A stretch of DNA of 64,000 nucleotides from Hofstenia miamia. Lineage: Eukaryota > Xenacoelomorpha > Acoela > Hofsteniidae. The translations under genes and the position numbers were made by a program. The stretch is from positions 930,034 to 994,033 of the forward strand of contig CABFPE010000171.1 of NCBI GenBank assembly GCA_900660155.1, written 5' to 3'. Every line of letters starts with the position of its first letter. Positions within the stretch are counted from its first letter, which is position 1. Shown in pieces: positions 21,309 to 31,567 of the stretch. The notes beneath the pieces are model-generated. The model made no database searches. It saw only the letters and a list, made by a program, of their open reading frames with translations, and was not told where the DNA came from.

Positions 21309-22559
21309 GTGTTTATTTAGTCCGTGTGTTACGCGTGCTCCGCGTGTCGCTATTCTACAAGTTCGCCAAGTTTATGCAATGAGCACAATGAGTTGTAGTT
21401 ATGAATAACTTTGCAGTCTTCATTGTCATTACATTTATGGAAGCATTTACTCCATCCTGCAGTGATATCAATAGTTTTACTTGTGTTATAGTTACATTTT
21501 AAGCAGTTTCATTAGTTAATGTGTTTTAGTTACAGGATTTTTCTACTTTCTCTTGCAGTTTTTGAAGTTCGTGTATAAATTGAACTATGTTTCTCTTGTG
21601 GGGAACAGTTAGTATTCTTGCCTTCCCTACAACACAGTAATTAACACGAAAACGTTCAAACTGCAGGACCGTCTTCTGCCACCATTCTTCACTTCTCCTA
21701 AATCATGTTGTAACTCATCTCCTAGAAACCTTTTAAACACCAAAATGTAAACTGAAATCAAACTATGTGAAATCAATAAAAAAACAGCTCCATGGTGCTT
21801 GTAATATATAGAAATATTTTAGGAATGTTTGCTCCCATAACATTCTTTACAATATAAAACAACAACAACTCAATCCAAACCTGACCACGCACCAAGAACC
21901 TTATTGATTTAGTTTTCCTCATGTCACAGAACTCATATTAATTCAAACATAATCCGGATTTGTCTCATTGATGCTCGCAATTCTTCTGGAATCTTGCAAC
22001 CCTAAGTCACAATTATTAAATGTGTTTGCTAAAAACCATGTCAGCTCAAATAAGATCAGTGATGGATGACAAAACTGTTGAATTAAAAAATTGTGACCAT
22101 AATATGATGGCAGTTGTTCAAACTGCTGATCTAATTAAAAATGAGTAAATGTACAAAAATGTAATCAATACACTCAAATGTCTCAGTAAATTATTAGAAA
22201 ACATAAAATTCTTATCAATCTCTTTTAGGAAATCTTATTAAATATAATATTCTTTTAAATTTCAATTAGGATGACTTCAAAATCAAAGAACTAAGATTTA
22301 AATTTAACAAAAACTTATCTTAAAAATGACCGCATTTCATAAAGACAATTGAAACCACTGCATACCAAGTGCGAGAAGAGGCCGATGGCCTCCAAATCTT
22401 GAATTGGTGTTATGCAGCAGTATATATGTACATTGGATTTTCCAGTGCAAGCAGCAATAAATGTGAAAATTCAGTGAACTTGAATACAGACCGCTTTGAA
22501 TGAAGATATATGTGCAGGTGCTGTGTTATGGTATCAAACTATTTATAATGTAAACTTAC
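21309..22559. other. Non-coding stretch
   Basis: Starts with a GC-rich run (CGTGTGTTACGCGTGCTCCG) related in style to the motif in the preceding arms; the rest is AT-rich and unassigned. Confidence 0.35.
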
Positions 22560-22561
22560 TA

Positions 22562-23852
22562 TAGTTGGCTGCAAAAAAAATGAGACTAGAAAAAAGGCAT
22601 TACTTTTGAACTACTGAACGTAACAACTCAAGAAAGGTAAGATTTTAAAGATACATTAAAGGACTATAAGTAAAAAGCATCAAAGTCTAATTTGTTTTCC
22701 TCCTGTAGAAATAACTTCATTCAAACGAACTGAAACTGATTTCATTAAATTGGACTTCATTTCAGATGTCAAAATGTGTTGACTTTCTTGGATTTTTTCT
22801 TTTAAATCGGATATATTTTTCGGATTTTTCTTCTCAACGTCATTTTTCAATATCTGCCACACGTTTTCGATTGGAGAAAGATCAGCAGAACTTGGTGGCC
22901 ATTGCAAAAACTGGATATTATTTTCAGAAAACCAATTTTTTGTCTTTGCTGACGTGTGCGGGGTTGCTCCGTCCTGTTGGAGTATCCATCCATCATCATA
23001 TAAAGCATCAGCATAAGGCATAAATTCAGCTATAATTTGGCAATATCTTTGACTGTCGATTGTGGCTTTTCCGTCTAAAATTTTCAAATAAAACCCACGA
23101 TAGGAAAGTGCTCCCCAAACCATAATTTTTTGGTCGAACTTTGGAACCGCTTTTGTTGGTCTTGGACATTTCTTTGACGACCACACTTGTACTTTGTTTC
23201 TGTGTAGTTGAAATACGCACTCATCAGTTATCCAAACATCTTCAAAAGTGTAGTCTTTCCAATCTTTCACGAAATTTAATCTTTTTTCTTGATGTTCTTT
23301 TGTAATCAGAAGTCGATTTTTTCTGCCAATTTTTGTAACTCCACTTTTTTTCAGTGTTCTCTGAACTGTGGTTTCATGCACAGAGATGTCGGCTTCAGTT
23401 TGAAGTCGGTTTGCAATTTTTTTCCCAGAAATATAGGGATTTTTGAGAGCAATTGCGACTGTTTTCTGAATGAATTTTCCAATAATTTTTCGAGGGCGTC
23501 CACTTCCTTTTCTTCTTTTGAGAGATTCTCCTTGTCGAATTTTTTTCAGCTTTCGAAAATAAGTTGATCGAGAAATTTGCGATGTCGCAAAGGCGTTTTC
23601 AAGCTGTTCCAACGTTTCCATTCCGAAGAAATCAAGTAGAAACTTTGCAAAGCAAAACAATTTGTTTGGTAAGTGTTTTCAAATAATTACGAAGTATCAG
23701 TTTAATTAATTAACTTTTTTGTTTGACCATTTTAAAGTTCCCAAAATTCTCGTTGTCTTTTAATTTTATAGTTTTCCTCTAAAACGTCTCAATACGTTTC
23801 CACAAAGCGTGAAAAAATAGGTGTTCAGTCTCATTTTTTTTGCAGCCAACTA
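22562..23852 (-). mobile_element. Tc1 (DD34E) transposon, apparently intact
   Basis: 1291 bp with perfect terminal inverted repeats of at least 26 bp (TAGTTGGCTGCAAAAAAAAT, continuing GAGACT), flanked by TA on both sides (22560-22561 and 23853-23854). One uninterrupted transposase gene fills it. The size and layout are standard for Tc1; identical ends and an open gene suggest a young copy. Confidence 0.95.
22680..23621 (-). CDS. Tc1 transposase, DD34E
   Basis: 313 residues from METLEQLENAF at 23621; an upstream in-frame ATG at 23660 would add 13 residues of unlikely sequence. Two helix-turn-helix units come first (the second around ISVHETTVQRTLKKSG) with a GRPRK hook between them. The catalytic core follows: WITDECVFQLH (first Asp), then QQDGATPHTS (second Asp), then ADLSPIENVW (Glu), with 34 residues between the last two. 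WGALSYRGFYLKILDG is the usual central strand. No stop or frameshift. It would bind the terminal repeats and move the element into TA sites; probably functional. Confidence 0.95.
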   Translation of the reverse strand: METLEQLENAFATSQISRSTYFRKLKKIRQGESLKRRKGSGRPRKIIGKFIQKTVAIALKNPYISGKKIANRLQTEADISVHETTVQRTLKKSGVTKIGRKNRLLITKEHQEKRLNFVKDWKDYTFEDVWITDECVFQLHRNKVQVWSSKKCPRPTKAVPKFDQKIMVWGALSYRGFYLKILDGKATIDSQRYCQIIAEFMPYADALYDDGWILQQDGATPHTSAKTKNWFSENNIQFLQWPPSSADLSPIENVWQILKNDVEKKNPKNISDLKEKIQESQHILTSEMKSNLMKSVSVRLNEVISTGGKQIRL

Positions 23853-23854
23853 TA

Positions 23855-24130
23855 CATCAAATATTTTTATTCGTTTTTCGGTACCAACCAACGGGAATTT
23901 GCATTTAAAAATAACAATACAAAACCAGACAGTGATTTTCGTCGATTGAAAAAAATTCCCCAAATTATATGTTAGTATTTTCCAATGCAATTTTTCTGTA
24001 ACTTATGCAATATTTGATTTATATTGTATTAGTTTTCTGTGTACAATTTGATTCCAGATCGTGTACTATTTATATTTATTCTTTTTCAAATTCAAGCTTT
24101 GAAGATTGTTGCAATAATGATTTGAATTCA
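23855..24130. other. Non-coding stretch
   Basis: AT-rich flank of the Tc1 element; nothing recognised. Confidence 0.4.
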
Positions 24131-24133
24131 TCT

Positions 24134-24250
24134 CAAGGGTGTAGCCAAGGGAGACATGCATACCTCCCACCCGCTCTAGAAATGGGTCTACAATTTCGAC
24201 CTAACCCGAACCGGCCTATTAATATCAAATCGCCCAATTTAATATTCTAG
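24134..24250. repeat. MITE-like edge
   Basis: AAGGGTGTAGCCAAGGGAG followed by a short C-rich stretch is a common edge style of small DNA elements. Partner end not found. Confidence 0.22.
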
Positions 24251-24251
24251 A

Positions 24252-25130
24252 AGTTTATTGTTGTTCTCTAATTTGTTAGACCAAAGTAGTTTTCGTTGGA
24301 AACTTACAATAAAATGTAAGTTGTATTTGTGTTCGTTTGCATGCACTGTTGGACAATATTAAGTAATTTTTGAATCCCTCTCATTTTTGAACCAATTTTT
24401 CAATACCTCCGCCCAAGTACGGTCAGGTTCCGACACATATCCATTCATCTCCTCTCTTCACGACAAGCATTTCAAAATGTCAAATATGTTTAATTTAAGA
24501 ACTTATTTAAATCATTTTGATATTAAAGTAAAGGATAGTTTTGAAATCTGTCAACTTGCAGCTTAACCCAAATTAATTTTGACATTTTTTTCAACTGTCA
24601 ATGGTTTCTTCAAAAATATATAAACGCTTATTAGCTAAAAACTAATAGAGATATCTAATAATCTGAAAACATCACTAGGTAAAAAATTCTTTTTCAGGTA
24701 CTTTCAAAAACCGCGCCCCATTGCGGATGCATTAAGCGCTGGTTACTGGTAAGCATTTATGATGGTGATGATCGATTCGATTCAATTATTGAAAACCTAA
24801 GTTGCTTTAGGCATTGAAAGTTTCAGGGTTGAATGATTGTCTGACTGTTGCGACCGTATTACCTCCAAAAATCAGTATGTATGGCCCAAAACGTGTAATA
24901 AAGTACTGCTAACATATAACAAATTATAATATTTGGTTTTCAACAGAAAAGTGTCAAATTGTTACTAAAAATTTTCGGAACAGTAAATACTTCTTTCAAC
25001 AATGCTATAAAAACATTTAGCTTGATTTGAAATCAAATTTTAAAAAGCATTTTCTTAAAAATAAAGAAATTGACTTATTAAATTGGAGGCTTCTATATTT
25101 AGAAGCCCTTAAGTTAAATAGTCGATTTTA
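24252..25130. other. Non-coding stretch
   Basis: No exon or element recognised. Confidence 0.4.
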
Positions 25131-25132
25131 AC

Positions 25133-25495
25133 TAGGGATGTGCCGGAATCCGACATCTGGTAAAATTTAACTTGCTCACCATATTTTGCAGGATAACATA
25201 TGTGGAGTATTATCACTAAATTCTGGAAAAAATTTCGAGGAAAAAATTATATTTTTTCCTTAATACGCAAGTTGTCATGCAAGAAGCAAGTTTTTCTGAC
25301 ATATCACCACAGTCTAATCAATCTGTGTCAAAATATTTATTTATTTTTATCCGCAATAGATCGATATGAATTGAGTATTGAGGTTGTTCTTCAGTAATAG
25401 TTAAAAAAATATATTATCCGGTATCGGGCTGTCAAATTTCCCGGAATTATCCGGTATCCAATATATTTAATTCACTATCCGGGTTCCATATCTAA
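25133..25495. repeat. MITE-like element with CCGG-bearing ends
   Basis: Begins CTAGGGATGTGCCGGAATCC and ends with repeated ATCCGGTATC and ATCCGGGTTCC motifs that are partly complementary to the start. About 360 bp, non-coding (the open frame at 25200 is not gene-like). Consistent with a small non-autonomous DNA transposon. Confidence 0.35.
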
Positions 25496-25499
25496 TTTT

Positions 25500-26165
25500 A
25501 ACTTTATGATGTTGACCTAACCAAATATCTTAGACGTGTTTTGATCTTACAACCATATTAAATATTTACACTATTCACATTTTTCATATCAAATAAAATC
25601 TTGCAAATATGTTTTTTACGCTCTTCGGTTAACATCTTTCTTCTTGTAACCAAAATGACTGAAATATTTCCAAAACAAAATACCAATATCAGCATATAGC
25701 TCATCTGGATATTGTCTTACATGATTAGCAATAGTGACAGCCATGACTCGTTGAACTGAACATACAGAAAACTGAAGTAAGTTTTTCACGTGCTAACAAT
25801 TATAAATCAGAATGCTAAGTTGTCATAATTTGCTACACCCCGGCTACATTTGCTACTCTAAACTGCTACTCTGACTATCCGGCGTGTGAGAAACTTTTGC
25901 CACAAGTTAAGGTTACTAGGTTTAGGTTATGCGTTATTATTTGCAATTTTGAATTCGAAGTTATATACATGTGAACATCTTTTTAATAATTTGGAAGCTA
26001 TTTTTCCAAAGAACTTTTGGTCAGAAACTGAAAAACACTTTATCTGACCAAAAAAATAACTCCACACAGCATATAATTATCAGGCAATGCCGTGGAATAT
26101 CCGCAGCGCCGTAAAATCCATATCCCTGGTGATATGGGTTATTAAACAAATTCTTTTAAAAGTCA
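25500..26165. other. Non-coding stretch
   Basis: Nothing recognised. Confidence 0.4.
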
Positions 26166-26169
26166 ATCG

Positions 26170-26287
26170 TAAACAAATAATAATCGATCGAATTTGGGTT
26201 ATTGTAAATCGATAGTTGATTCGATTCGATTACTAACAACCGCAACGATTTCGATTCGATTAGTCGATACATCGCCCAGCCTTTGTT
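26170..26287 (-). repeat. hAT-type MITE end (GGCTGGGCGAT class)
   Basis: Read on the minus strand it starts AAAGGCTGGGCGATGTATCG and continues with many GAATCGAATCG repeats. The GGCTGGGCGATRTATCG start is a very widespread MITE edge in animal genomes. Right edge near 26285; the other end is unclear. Confidence 0.45.
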
Positions 26288-26837
26288 TCTAGGCACGGAT
26301 TCATTGTAGTTGGATGCTGCGTTTTCAGAAAAAACCTTAGGTGGCTTACATGGAGTTTAACCTATCTTATCGGATGTTTTATGGAAGCAATAGTTGAAAT
26401 TTTTACGTGCTTCACTCAGGACTTTAGCAGGAGTTTTGCTGGAAACATTCCTGTCGTGATGAAGTTGTTGAACAAAAGAGGGGCAAAAGTATATTTTAAA
26501 ATCGAAAGGGGACTGACCATGACCATGTACCCCTTGCGTACGTGACTGGCTTTACCCACGGGAATAATGTTTTAGCACAAATATTTGTATCCATATCCAA
26601 CTATTTCAAAATTATTAATACACTTGATTGAAAATTTTTGAAAATGTGATCACAACGAGTATAAATATAGGATGAATTTGGATGTTGCGGATTAATTCAC
26701 GCTTAATGAAGTATTACACCACTACGTTATTAATAGCTATCCCTGTGAGTTTTATATATTGATAAAATTTCGATCTTCTCTTTGCCTAATCAAGAATTTT
26801 TTCAAAAAAAATCTGAACTACGGAAAATATAGTCCAA

Positions 26838-26942
26838 CCTGATTCTCAACTTTGTTATATGCTATATTCTAGAATAATTTTTCAAAAAATCTTGTCGTAG
26901 TATTGTTTGCAGAATGCAAGAATAATGCATAATGACAATAAC
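26838..26942 (+). repeat. Dispersed repeat family B, copy 1
   Basis: Similar to 28178-28288: CCTGA-TCTCAACTTTGT, then AATTTTTCAA, then TTTGCA-A-TGCAAGAAT. Non-coding. Confidence 0.5.
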
Positions 26943-26978
26943 TAACCCCTTCACTTTAAGCCAGAGAATGAACATGCT

Positions 26979-27056
26979 AGGGCCGGCAATTTACCGGCCT
27001 GCCGCCGCTTAAAATTTTAAGAACGGCCGGTAAAACTACCGGCCGCTTACCAGCTA
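26979..27056. repeat. GC-rich palindromic CCGG repeat
   Basis: GGGCCGGCAATTTACCGGCC is followed by AACGGCCGGTAAAACTACCGG: four CCGG-centred copies of one theme in both orientations, in DNA that is otherwise AT-rich. Probably the end of a small MITE. Confidence 0.4.
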
Positions 27057-27790
27057 AAACTAAGAAAAATGTTTTTGGTTTTATTCAATAAGTAGGGAAT
27101 ATTTCGCTTAGTTTGAAGAACGTTCTATGAAAATCTAAAGGCTCCAAAAATTTTATTGGTTCAGAAGACTACTGTATTGCAATTTAGATAATACTAAAGT
27201 TGATATTTTTGGAATCTCTTATTAATTTTGAGAATAAATTGAGTTATTTTGTTTTTGATTATATAATTTTGTTTCAGCATTTTTATTGAACTAACTAGTA
27301 ATAATATTAACAGAAGTTGCTTACAATAAAGAAAATTGATCTGCCGGATTTATACTTCAAAATGTAAGAGACTGCATTGAAAATTAGGAAGCATGACGAA
27401 TTTTATTTTTGGAAATTTTAAAATTACTTAATTACTTAATTGTATTTAAATATAAATATCTCGAAATTCACATTAAGTTCCATGTGTTTTAAATTTTAGA
27501 ATTTAGAATTCATTAAATGTTGTTATGAAGTTTCCCAAATTTATGAATGAATGACAATTTCGATTTGAAAGGATTGAAGTTTTTCTAATTGAATATTAAA
27601 TCCATTTCCATTTTCTCTTCACTGATTTTTGTGTAGTTTTTCCATTTGAAGTGGTTGTAGTTATTAGTCTTAAACGGTTTGGTTCGGCTTCTTTCTAAAA
27701 GGTTTATTGTGTTCGGGTAGGTTTTTAAAAACCGTTTTCAACTCTGTCTCAAATATAGCCCCCTCCCTTTCAAATAAGCCTCTCCAAATT
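27057..27790. other. Non-coding stretch
   Basis: AT-rich; around 27670-27740 AAACGGTTTGGTTCGG and AAAAACCGTTTT form an imperfect inverted pair, resembling AAACCGCGG and AACCGAACCG near 12765. Confidence 0.35.
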
Positions 27791-27948
27791 TTATAATTTA
27801 AGCAGTAAGGGTCCTCTTAATTAGTAGGTATGCTAGGTAATGAATGCTCTTATAGTTTTTTATTTTTCTTACTGAATGAAAGTATCAAAACTATTATTTC
27901 AATTAAAAGTAACTTTTGTCATCAAAAAAGGCAGAAAAATAATATCAC
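27791..27948 (+). repeat. Dispersed repeat family A, copy 2
   Basis: Second copy of the repeat at 13054-13215; see shared blocks there. The open frame across it is not a gene. Confidence 0.6.
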
Positions 27949-28177
27949 AAAAAATTCATTATCCTACCACTGCATTCTGTCATATAGATTCCATTCAATA
28001 TGGTGCCTATGCCAGATCATATTATTGGGAGAGGTTGCTGTAATTCTCTAAACAAAAATGTGAGTAGTCTAAGATTTTGTTTTAAAAACATTGTCTAGTA
28101 TTTTAGAGGATTTTAAAAAATGTTTTCTAATAATTATAAGTTCAATATACTATACATTATATGTTTCTGAAATTAAA

Positions 28178-28288
28178 CCTGAATCTCAACTTTGTCTCTA
28201 TATGTTAAATTGTGGAACAATTTTTCAACAAAATGTTGCAATTTGAAAAGTCTTGATTTAGCATTGGCTGCAAAGTGCAAGAATCATC
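28178..28288 (+). repeat. Dispersed repeat family B, copy 2
   Basis: Second copy of the repeat at 26838-26942, in the same orientation and about 1.3 kb away. Confidence 0.5.
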
Positions 28289-28578
28289 AAAACCTATTTC
28301 TTTCTAATTTTGTGATAAGCTCAATAGTTTCTCTGATAGATTAAGCAAAGTACTTTCAAATGCAAACTTTGTTATCATTACACAATGTTCACACATAAGG
28401 TAGGTTTATTAAGATATGTTGTAAACAATCATTTCTTGTTATCATAAGCCTTAGTGTAATCACGGCTCTCTGTAAACAAAGGCCCGAAAGCAGCAATTGG
28501 CTAATGACAATTGGAGGGGAACTCAACACTAGGTGATGCGTGCGTGCAGAGATGATTCATTCCTAATACAGAGTAATT

Positions 28579-29367
28579 ATGCCACGAACGTGTGCAGTTG
28601 TTGGTTGTAAGTCGAATTATAATAAAAGTGGCGAATATGTAACCGTACACAATTTCCCAATAAATAATGCTATCCGAAAAATCTGGGTAAAAAGAATTAG
28701 AAGAAAAGAATTCAAAATTACAAGAAACGTTGGCGTATGTGCACTTCATTTTATTGAAACGGATTATGCTTCTACATCCATTTCAAAAAGAAAAGATCGT
28801 AAAACAAAAAGTTTAAAAAGAAAACAACTTAAATCTACAGCAATTCCTTCTGTTTTCCCTACTTATCCCTCGTACTATGCTAGTGAACAAACTTCAACCA
28901 GAGAACCACCGCTTGAAAGACGTAGCCGTATAGATATTTCTGCAGTACAGCAGCTTAACACACAGGATGAAATAACTGTTCATTATATTGAGTCATTTAA
29001 ATATAAAGAGTACCAACTGCTTAAAGAAGAGAACTTCAGGTATTTTTGCAAAATAAATTTTAATAGATTAAATGGCCTAAGTGTAGAAAAGAAAATTATC
29101 ATTGATATTGAAACATTTTCTGTTGCTATGTTTGTCGGTAATACAGAAGTCACCAAGAAAAGCTATATTCATTTAATTACAAATCCGAATTCTAACTCAA
29201 TTACTAGAAATTCCCAATTTTGTAATTTATTTTCATTTCTAGAGTCAATTGATTTCAATTATAATGATGAAGTATGCCACCACTTGAGCAAATATTTGTC
29301 AGAAGAATCTATAGATTATGACAACCACTTCATTCACAATTTGTATTATTTCAGTAAAAGAAAGTAA
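28579..29367 (+). CDS. P-element transposase N-terminal part (THAP domain)
   Basis: The first 60 residues are a THAP zinc finger: C5 and C10, HNFP, the conserved tryptophan W36, then C54-x2-H57 (C2CH), and the trailing AIPSVF box (residues 88-93) that closes THAP domains. THAP fingers bind the element ends. A helical region follows, then the frame stops at 29365-29367. A possible donor (TTCA|GTAAAAG) at about 29354 is in the right phase to join the next frame at an acceptor near 29600, so an intron of about 245 bp could connect the pieces; otherwise a block was inserted here. The linker normally found before the catalytic core looks short. Confidence 0.85.
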   Translation: MPRTCAVVGCKSNYNKSGEYVTVHNFPINNAIRKIWVKRIRRKEFKITRNVGVCALHFIETDYASTSISKRKDRKTKSLKRKQLKSTAIPSVFPTYPSYYASEQTSTREPPLERRSRIDISAVQQLNTQDEITVHYIESFKYKEYQLLKEENFRYFCKINFNRLNGLSVEKKIIIDIETFSVAMFVGNTEVTKKSYIHLITNPNSNSITRNSQFCNLFSFLESIDFNYNDEVCHHLSKYLSEESIDYDNHFIHNLYYFSKRK

Positions 29368-29589
29368 AAAAGTAAAAAAATGCAAACTAAATTAGGTCAC
29401 ATAAATAACACAAAAACTAGTAAAAGTACATGCATGACGTCAGTAAAACAAACCCCGGCAATATCCACGACGCCTCGGGTCAAAGGCCTTCCCTCTCAAC
29501 CAATCAGAAAAAAGTGGAACGTCCTTCGACCCACCTCTCGACCAATCAGAAAAAAGTGGAACGTCCTTCGAGTCCCTATATACTACTGA
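29368..29589 (+). promoter_or_regulatory. Promoter-like block inside the P element
   Basis: Within 222 bases: a full CRE palindrome TGACGTCA (about 29434), two copies of a 37-bp unit spaced 42 bp apart (29493 and 29535), each holding a CCAAT box as ACCAATCAGAAAAAAG, and a TATA-like CCTATATACT at about 29575. This order (CRE, CCAAT twice, TATA) is that of a strong pol II promoter such as a histone gene. It interrupts the transposase coding frame. It may be an intron or captured host sequence. Confidence 0.4.
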
Positions 29590-29964
29590 TACTACCAAGG
29601 TAATGATAACGTTTTATGCATTGATGAGATATACGTAAGTAAAAAAGTCCTTTTTAAAACTGGAACTTTGACAGGAATCGCTGAAAACTCAAAAATGAAG
29701 ATTATGGAAAAGGAACCTGCAAGGACTGTTTTGGCATTTCATTTGACAAACGTTGTCTCTGGTCATAAAGATGTTATTTCATTAATACCTTCAAAGCAGT
29801 TGTCTGGTCAGCAACTAACTGAATTTACCAAAGAAATACTTTTTGAACTACATCAAATGGGTTGTGAAGTATTAGTAGTTCTTTTTGATAACCATCAGAT
29901 AAATCGAAATCTCGTTTTAAACATTTCAAAAAACGACAAATATCTAAAGAATGCTCTGTTGTGA
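29590..29964 (+). CDS. P-element transposase, catalytic core, first part
   Basis: Open from just after a TGA at 29587. It carries VLCIDEIYV, the first catalytic aspartate of P/THAP9 transposases, then FHLTNVVSGHKDV and GCEVLVVLFDNHQINRNL, the conserved middle strand. It ends in a TGA at 29962-29964, where the next frame (at 29961) takes over: a one-step frame change, so this copy is either frameshifted or spliced here. Confidence 0.8.
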   Translation, partial: YYQGNDNVLCIDEIYVSKKVLFKTGTLTGIAENSKMKIMEKEPARTVLAFHLTNVVSGHKDVISLIPSKQLSGQQLTEFTKEILFELHQMGCEVLVVLFDNHQINRNLVLNISKNDKYLKNALL

Positions 29965-31286
29965 ACATTGCATATGATGTGAGTACCGAAGTTTCACTAA
30001 TTTTTGCCTTTGACTTTGTGCATATTTTAAAAAGTATTAAAGCAAATTGGATTTCACGTCTCAAATTGAAGTTTCCGAACCCAGAAAATTATCAAGAAAT
30101 GCTAATCGCAGATTTTAATTTAATTAGAATGCTATATAATCGCGAAAAGGACAGTGTGTTTAAAATTGCAAAGCATTTAAATAGAAAAAGTGTCTATCCT
30201 TCTTCTATTGAAGCTCAACAGGTTCTTCCGTCAATTTCTGTATTCTCTACTGAAACCATTGCTGCACTCGAAATGTTCTATGAATTCAATGAACATTATA
30301 ATGGCACCAAGATTTTCCTTACACTTATTAATAATTTATGGAAAATTGTAAATGTTAAGAGTGTAGATAAAGGGAAAAGAAAGTTGGATGAATATTCAGA
30401 TCCTATTCGATCGCAAAATGATATACAAATTCATTTCTTAGAGAAATTTTTAGATTGGCTATGCTATTGGGAATCAATAAGAGAAAAGTCGTACTCTTTA
30501 ACTAAAGAAACCTCGTCAGCTTGTACACTGACTGTGAATTCCTTGATTATTTTATCAAAGAAACTGCTTGAAACTAATGATTACGTTTTACTGGGAAAAT
30601 ACCAATCCGATGTCATTGAAAATCATTTTTCTATGTACAGGCAATTTTGTGGAGCAGTGTACAATGTCTCCGTTAGTGATATTTTACAAGCTGAAAAGAA
30701 AGTTCGTATGCAAAAACTAGTTTATGACAATGATATTTCAACATTTATTTCTGAGAATACCAAAATTAAGCAAAAGCAATCTTTCGAATTTACTGCATTA
30801 GAATATGATTGTGTGTTGAACTCGGACGAAACTGAAATTTCTGATGATATACTTAACGTAATTTATTATGTAAGTGGATATACCCAACGACACATATTGA
30901 AGAAATGTGAATTCTGTCGTTCTCAATATTCTCGTGATGAAGAAAATGTAGGAACCACTGTACTATTTGATACCTTAAATCGAGGAAGTTTGGTGAAACC
31001 CACTAATTCTGTTTTTTCAATGTGTATATGGATTAGTTCTGTGTTTTTCTCTCTTGTTGCTAGTAATTGTATAAGTTTTAACATCAATTCTAAGCGTCGT
31101 CTAATCACATTAATTACAGAGAACATTGATTCCAATTCATTTTTTGAAGAAGATTATTGTGCACATTGCACGAACTTAGTTATTAATGTTATGGTGAATA
31201 TATGCCTAAATAATCTTGCTAAGATGATGAATGATACTTTGTCAGATAAACAATCAACTTGTAAAAAATTATCAAAGTTTCAATGA
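29965..31286 (+). CDS. P-element transposase, catalytic core, C-terminal part
   Basis: About 440 residues. FAFDFVHILKSIKANW holds the second catalytic aspartate in the D-x-VH-x2-K context typical of P and THAP9 (the GTP-binding insertion normally follows this site). Further on, GKYQSDVIENHFSMYRQFCG matches the conserved QDxxENxFxxxR region with the acidic third residue, and a C-x2-C / C-x2-C pair (CEFC, CAHC) lies near the end. The frame is undamaged and stops 212 bases before the inverted repeat. With the preceding frames it covers most of a P-type transposase. Confidence 0.85.
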
Positions 31287-31567
31287 ATTTCCATTGTTTA
31301 GTTTACTTACAATATATTCATTTGTGTTTTATTATTTATTTTACATTCATTGTCCTATTCAAAAATACGTCAAAGTCGCAATAGAATGGTAAATTTATAC
31401 AAAATTATAAAGTTACAAATGTAAATGACTATGTTATTCAATAATCAGTTTAAAATAATCAAATTGTTTGACATCTTATCACTTTGCTAAGTACGTTGTT
31501 CCCCTCCAATTGTCATTGGCCAATTGCTGCTTTCGGGCCTGTATTTACAGAGAGCCGTGGTGTAATT

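Larger units (their letters stand above)
28461..31559 (+). mobile_element. P/THAP9-type DNA transposon
   Basis: 3099 bp, with inverted repeats of about 62 bp (28461-28522 against 31498-31559) that differ at only a few positions and start CACGGCTCTCTGTAAA. Flanked by a perfect 7-bp duplication GTGTAAT (28454-28460 and 31560-31566). Inside, on the same strand, are a THAP domain and the P-type catalytic core in three open frames, plus a promoter-like block at 29368-29589. Nearly complete; the clean ends point to fairly recent insertion. Confidence 0.93.

Noticed and set aside
29380-29589. 69-codon frame with a duplicated PIRKKWNVLR segment as a protein repeat
   Set aside because: The repeat is the duplicated CCAAT-bearing unit at DNA level; a promoter-like or intronic explanation fits better.
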